7,015 bases of DNA from an uncultured Dermatophilus sp. (GTDB lineage: Bacteria; Actinomycetota; Actinomycetes; Actinomycetales; Dermatophilaceae): the NCBI GenBank assembly GCA_945876925.1, contig CAMCQD010000088.1, positions 1 through 7,015 on the forward strand, given 5' to 3'. Made by a program: the position numbers and the translations under genes. This document shows, one piece after another, positions 6,434 to 7,015 of the stretch; positions within the stretch are counted from its first letter, which is position 1, and the number at the start of each line of letters is the position of its first letter. Below the pieces are notes generated by a model. The model saw only the letters and a program-made list of their open reading frames with translations. It had not been told where the DNA came from and did no database searches.

Positions 6434-6903
6434 GGGGTACCCCAGGCCGTGACGTACCACTGCCCGTCACCGGCCGTGGTCGAAGCCTCGACCCGTACTC
6501 GCATGTTCTGCGCGCCCACGGTGAAGTAGGCGTCGCAGGCACCCGGCTGCTCGTCGATCTTCTCCACGGTCACGGCCCCGGCGGGGACGCCGTCCGGGTC
6601 GATGCTCGCCACGCCGTCACGCAGGGAAGGATCGACCCACTGGGCGATGCGGTCCTCCCAGCCGGCTGCGGCGGGGTCAGTGAAGAAGGACCGCGCGAAT
6701 CCCTCGGTCACCGCCCGGCAGGAGGACCGGTCGGCGGCGGGCGCGCCCGGGTCCTTGCCCGCGCGCGCGGCCAGGCCGATCACGGACAGGGTCGCGGCGA
6801 GTACGGCCGCGACGGCGAGGATCGCGACGGTGGCCGCCCGCCGGGGGGTGTGCATGATCCAGGCCAGTACCCGCACCGCCCTGCCGTTACGGGCCAGCGG
6901 CAC
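6430..6903 (-). CDS. Small single-pass membrane protein with NTF2-like-looking extracellular domain (possible TcpC-type conjugation protein)
   Basis: The protein has 157 aa. A basic N-terminus (RNGRAVRV, then TPRRAAT) precedes one hydrophobic helix at about 24-46, giving an N-in, C-out topology. The outer part (about 58-157) starts with a helix (CRAVTEGFARSFF, 62-74) and ends with beta-rich stretches (YFTVGAQNMRVRVEA and QWYVTAWGTP). This helix-then-sheet pattern resembles NTF2-like/TcpC domains of conjugation channels. C62 and C123 could form a disulfide. GTG at 6903 is chosen because GGGAGG at 6913-6918 lies 9 nt upstream; an ATG at 6855 is weaker. Its stop overlaps the hydrolase start as ATGA, so both are coupled. 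The pair of a small TcpC-like protein and a lysozyme/NlpC hydrolase is known from Tn916-type systems (Orf13/Orf14). Membrane topology is seen; domain family and conjugative role are inference. Confidence 0.75.
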   Translation of the reverse strand: MPLARNGRAVRVLAWIMHTPRRAATVAILAVAAVLAATLSVIGLAARAGKDPGAPAADRSSCRAVTEGFARSFFTDPAAAGWEDRIAQWVDPSLRDGVASIDPDGVPAGAVTVEKIDEQPGACDAYFTVGAQNMRVRVEASTTAGDGQWYVTAWGTP

Positions 6904-7015
6904 GGGTGCTCACCTCCCGGGGCGCGGCGGCGGGCTCGCCGAGGCGCTGCGGAGGCGGCAGCGCAGCCGCAGACGCGGACCCCGCGCGAGGGGCGGGGCG
7001 GAGCTGGGGCGGGGG
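6887..7015 (-). CDS. Possible Pro/Ala-rich C-terminal tail of an off-window gene
   Basis: One minus-strand frame is open from the right edge to TAA at 6887-6889 and encodes 42 residues rich in Pro and Ala, including ALPPPQRLGEPAAAPREV. It would overlap the GTG of the next gene by 17 bp and contain its ribosome site, in keeping with the tight packing here. A second minus frame ends at TGA 6910-6912, only 6 nt before that GTG, but is arginine-rich and looks less like protein. No conserved motif allows a name. One of these is probably the real 3' end of the preceding operon gene. Confidence 0.3.
   Translation of the reverse strand, partial: PPPQLRPAPRAGSASAAALPPPQRLGEPAAAPREVSTRAAGP
6990..7015 (+). 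other. Potential G-quadruplex motif
   Basis: Four runs of at least four G lie on the plus strand (6990-6993, 6995-6998, 7006-7009, 7011-7015) with loops of 1, 7 and 1 nt, meeting the usual G-quadruplex pattern. The plus strand is the template for the minus-strand operon. The C-runs on the other strand may simply encode the proline-rich tail, so function is uncertain. Confidence 0.5.

Noticed and set aside
6434..6460. Upstream start (6460) for the hydrolase
   Set aside because: It adds nine non-hydrophobic residues before the signal segment and a 31-bp overlap; ATG 6433 gives the ATGA coupling seen elsewhere in this operon.
5408..6529. 373-codon plus-strand frame
   Set aside because: Antisense to the NlpC/P60 hydrolase, which carries catalytic motifs and a signal segment; the plus product is Gly/Arg/His-rich and domainless.

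Overview
The window is about 7 kb of very GC-rich DNA (I estimate close to 70% G+C) with dense genes, GTG starts and 4-bp start/stop overlaps. This fits a high-GC actinobacterium. The genus cannot be fixed from the sequence. An Actinomycetaceae- or Micrococcales/Propionibacteriales-like host is a guess.

Layout. (1) Positions 1-1773, minus strand: a translationally coupled pair, bioY (biotin-specific membrane substrate-binding protein) followed by an AMP-forming acyl-CoA synthetase-like gene that runs off the left edge. The order resembles the BirA-controlled yhfU-yhfT-yhfS operon of Bacillus subtilis, suggesting uptake of biotin or a biotin precursor linked to acyl activation. (2) Positions 1774-1972: a divergent intergenic region that must hold the promoters of bioY (leftward) and pntA (rightward). 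(3) Positions 1973-4952, plus strand: pntA-pntB, a complete two-gene proton-translocating NAD(P) transhydrogenase of the enterobacterial type, with the alpha domain I and its membrane part fused in one polypeptide. (4) Positions 4978-5022: a 20-bp GC-rich hairpin between convergent transcription units, probably a terminator. (5) Positions 5055-7015, minus strand: a tightly overlapping operon. In transcription order it has a possible proline-rich tail of an off-window gene, a small membrane-anchored protein with an NTF2-like-looking outer domain, a secreted or anchored two-domain wall hydrolase (lysozyme/transglycosylase-like plus NlpC/P60), and a 135-aa protein I do not recognise.

The left two thirds are core metabolism: vitamin uptake and NADPH/NADH balance driven by the proton gradient. 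The right third looks like the wall-crossing part of an actinobacterial conjugation or integrated-element module: the paired small TcpC-like membrane protein and lysozyme/NlpC hydrolase suggest this. No relaxase, coupling ATPase, integrase, tRNA or attachment site is visible, so the mobile-element reading is inference. No tRNA, rRNA, IS element or CRISPR array was seen.
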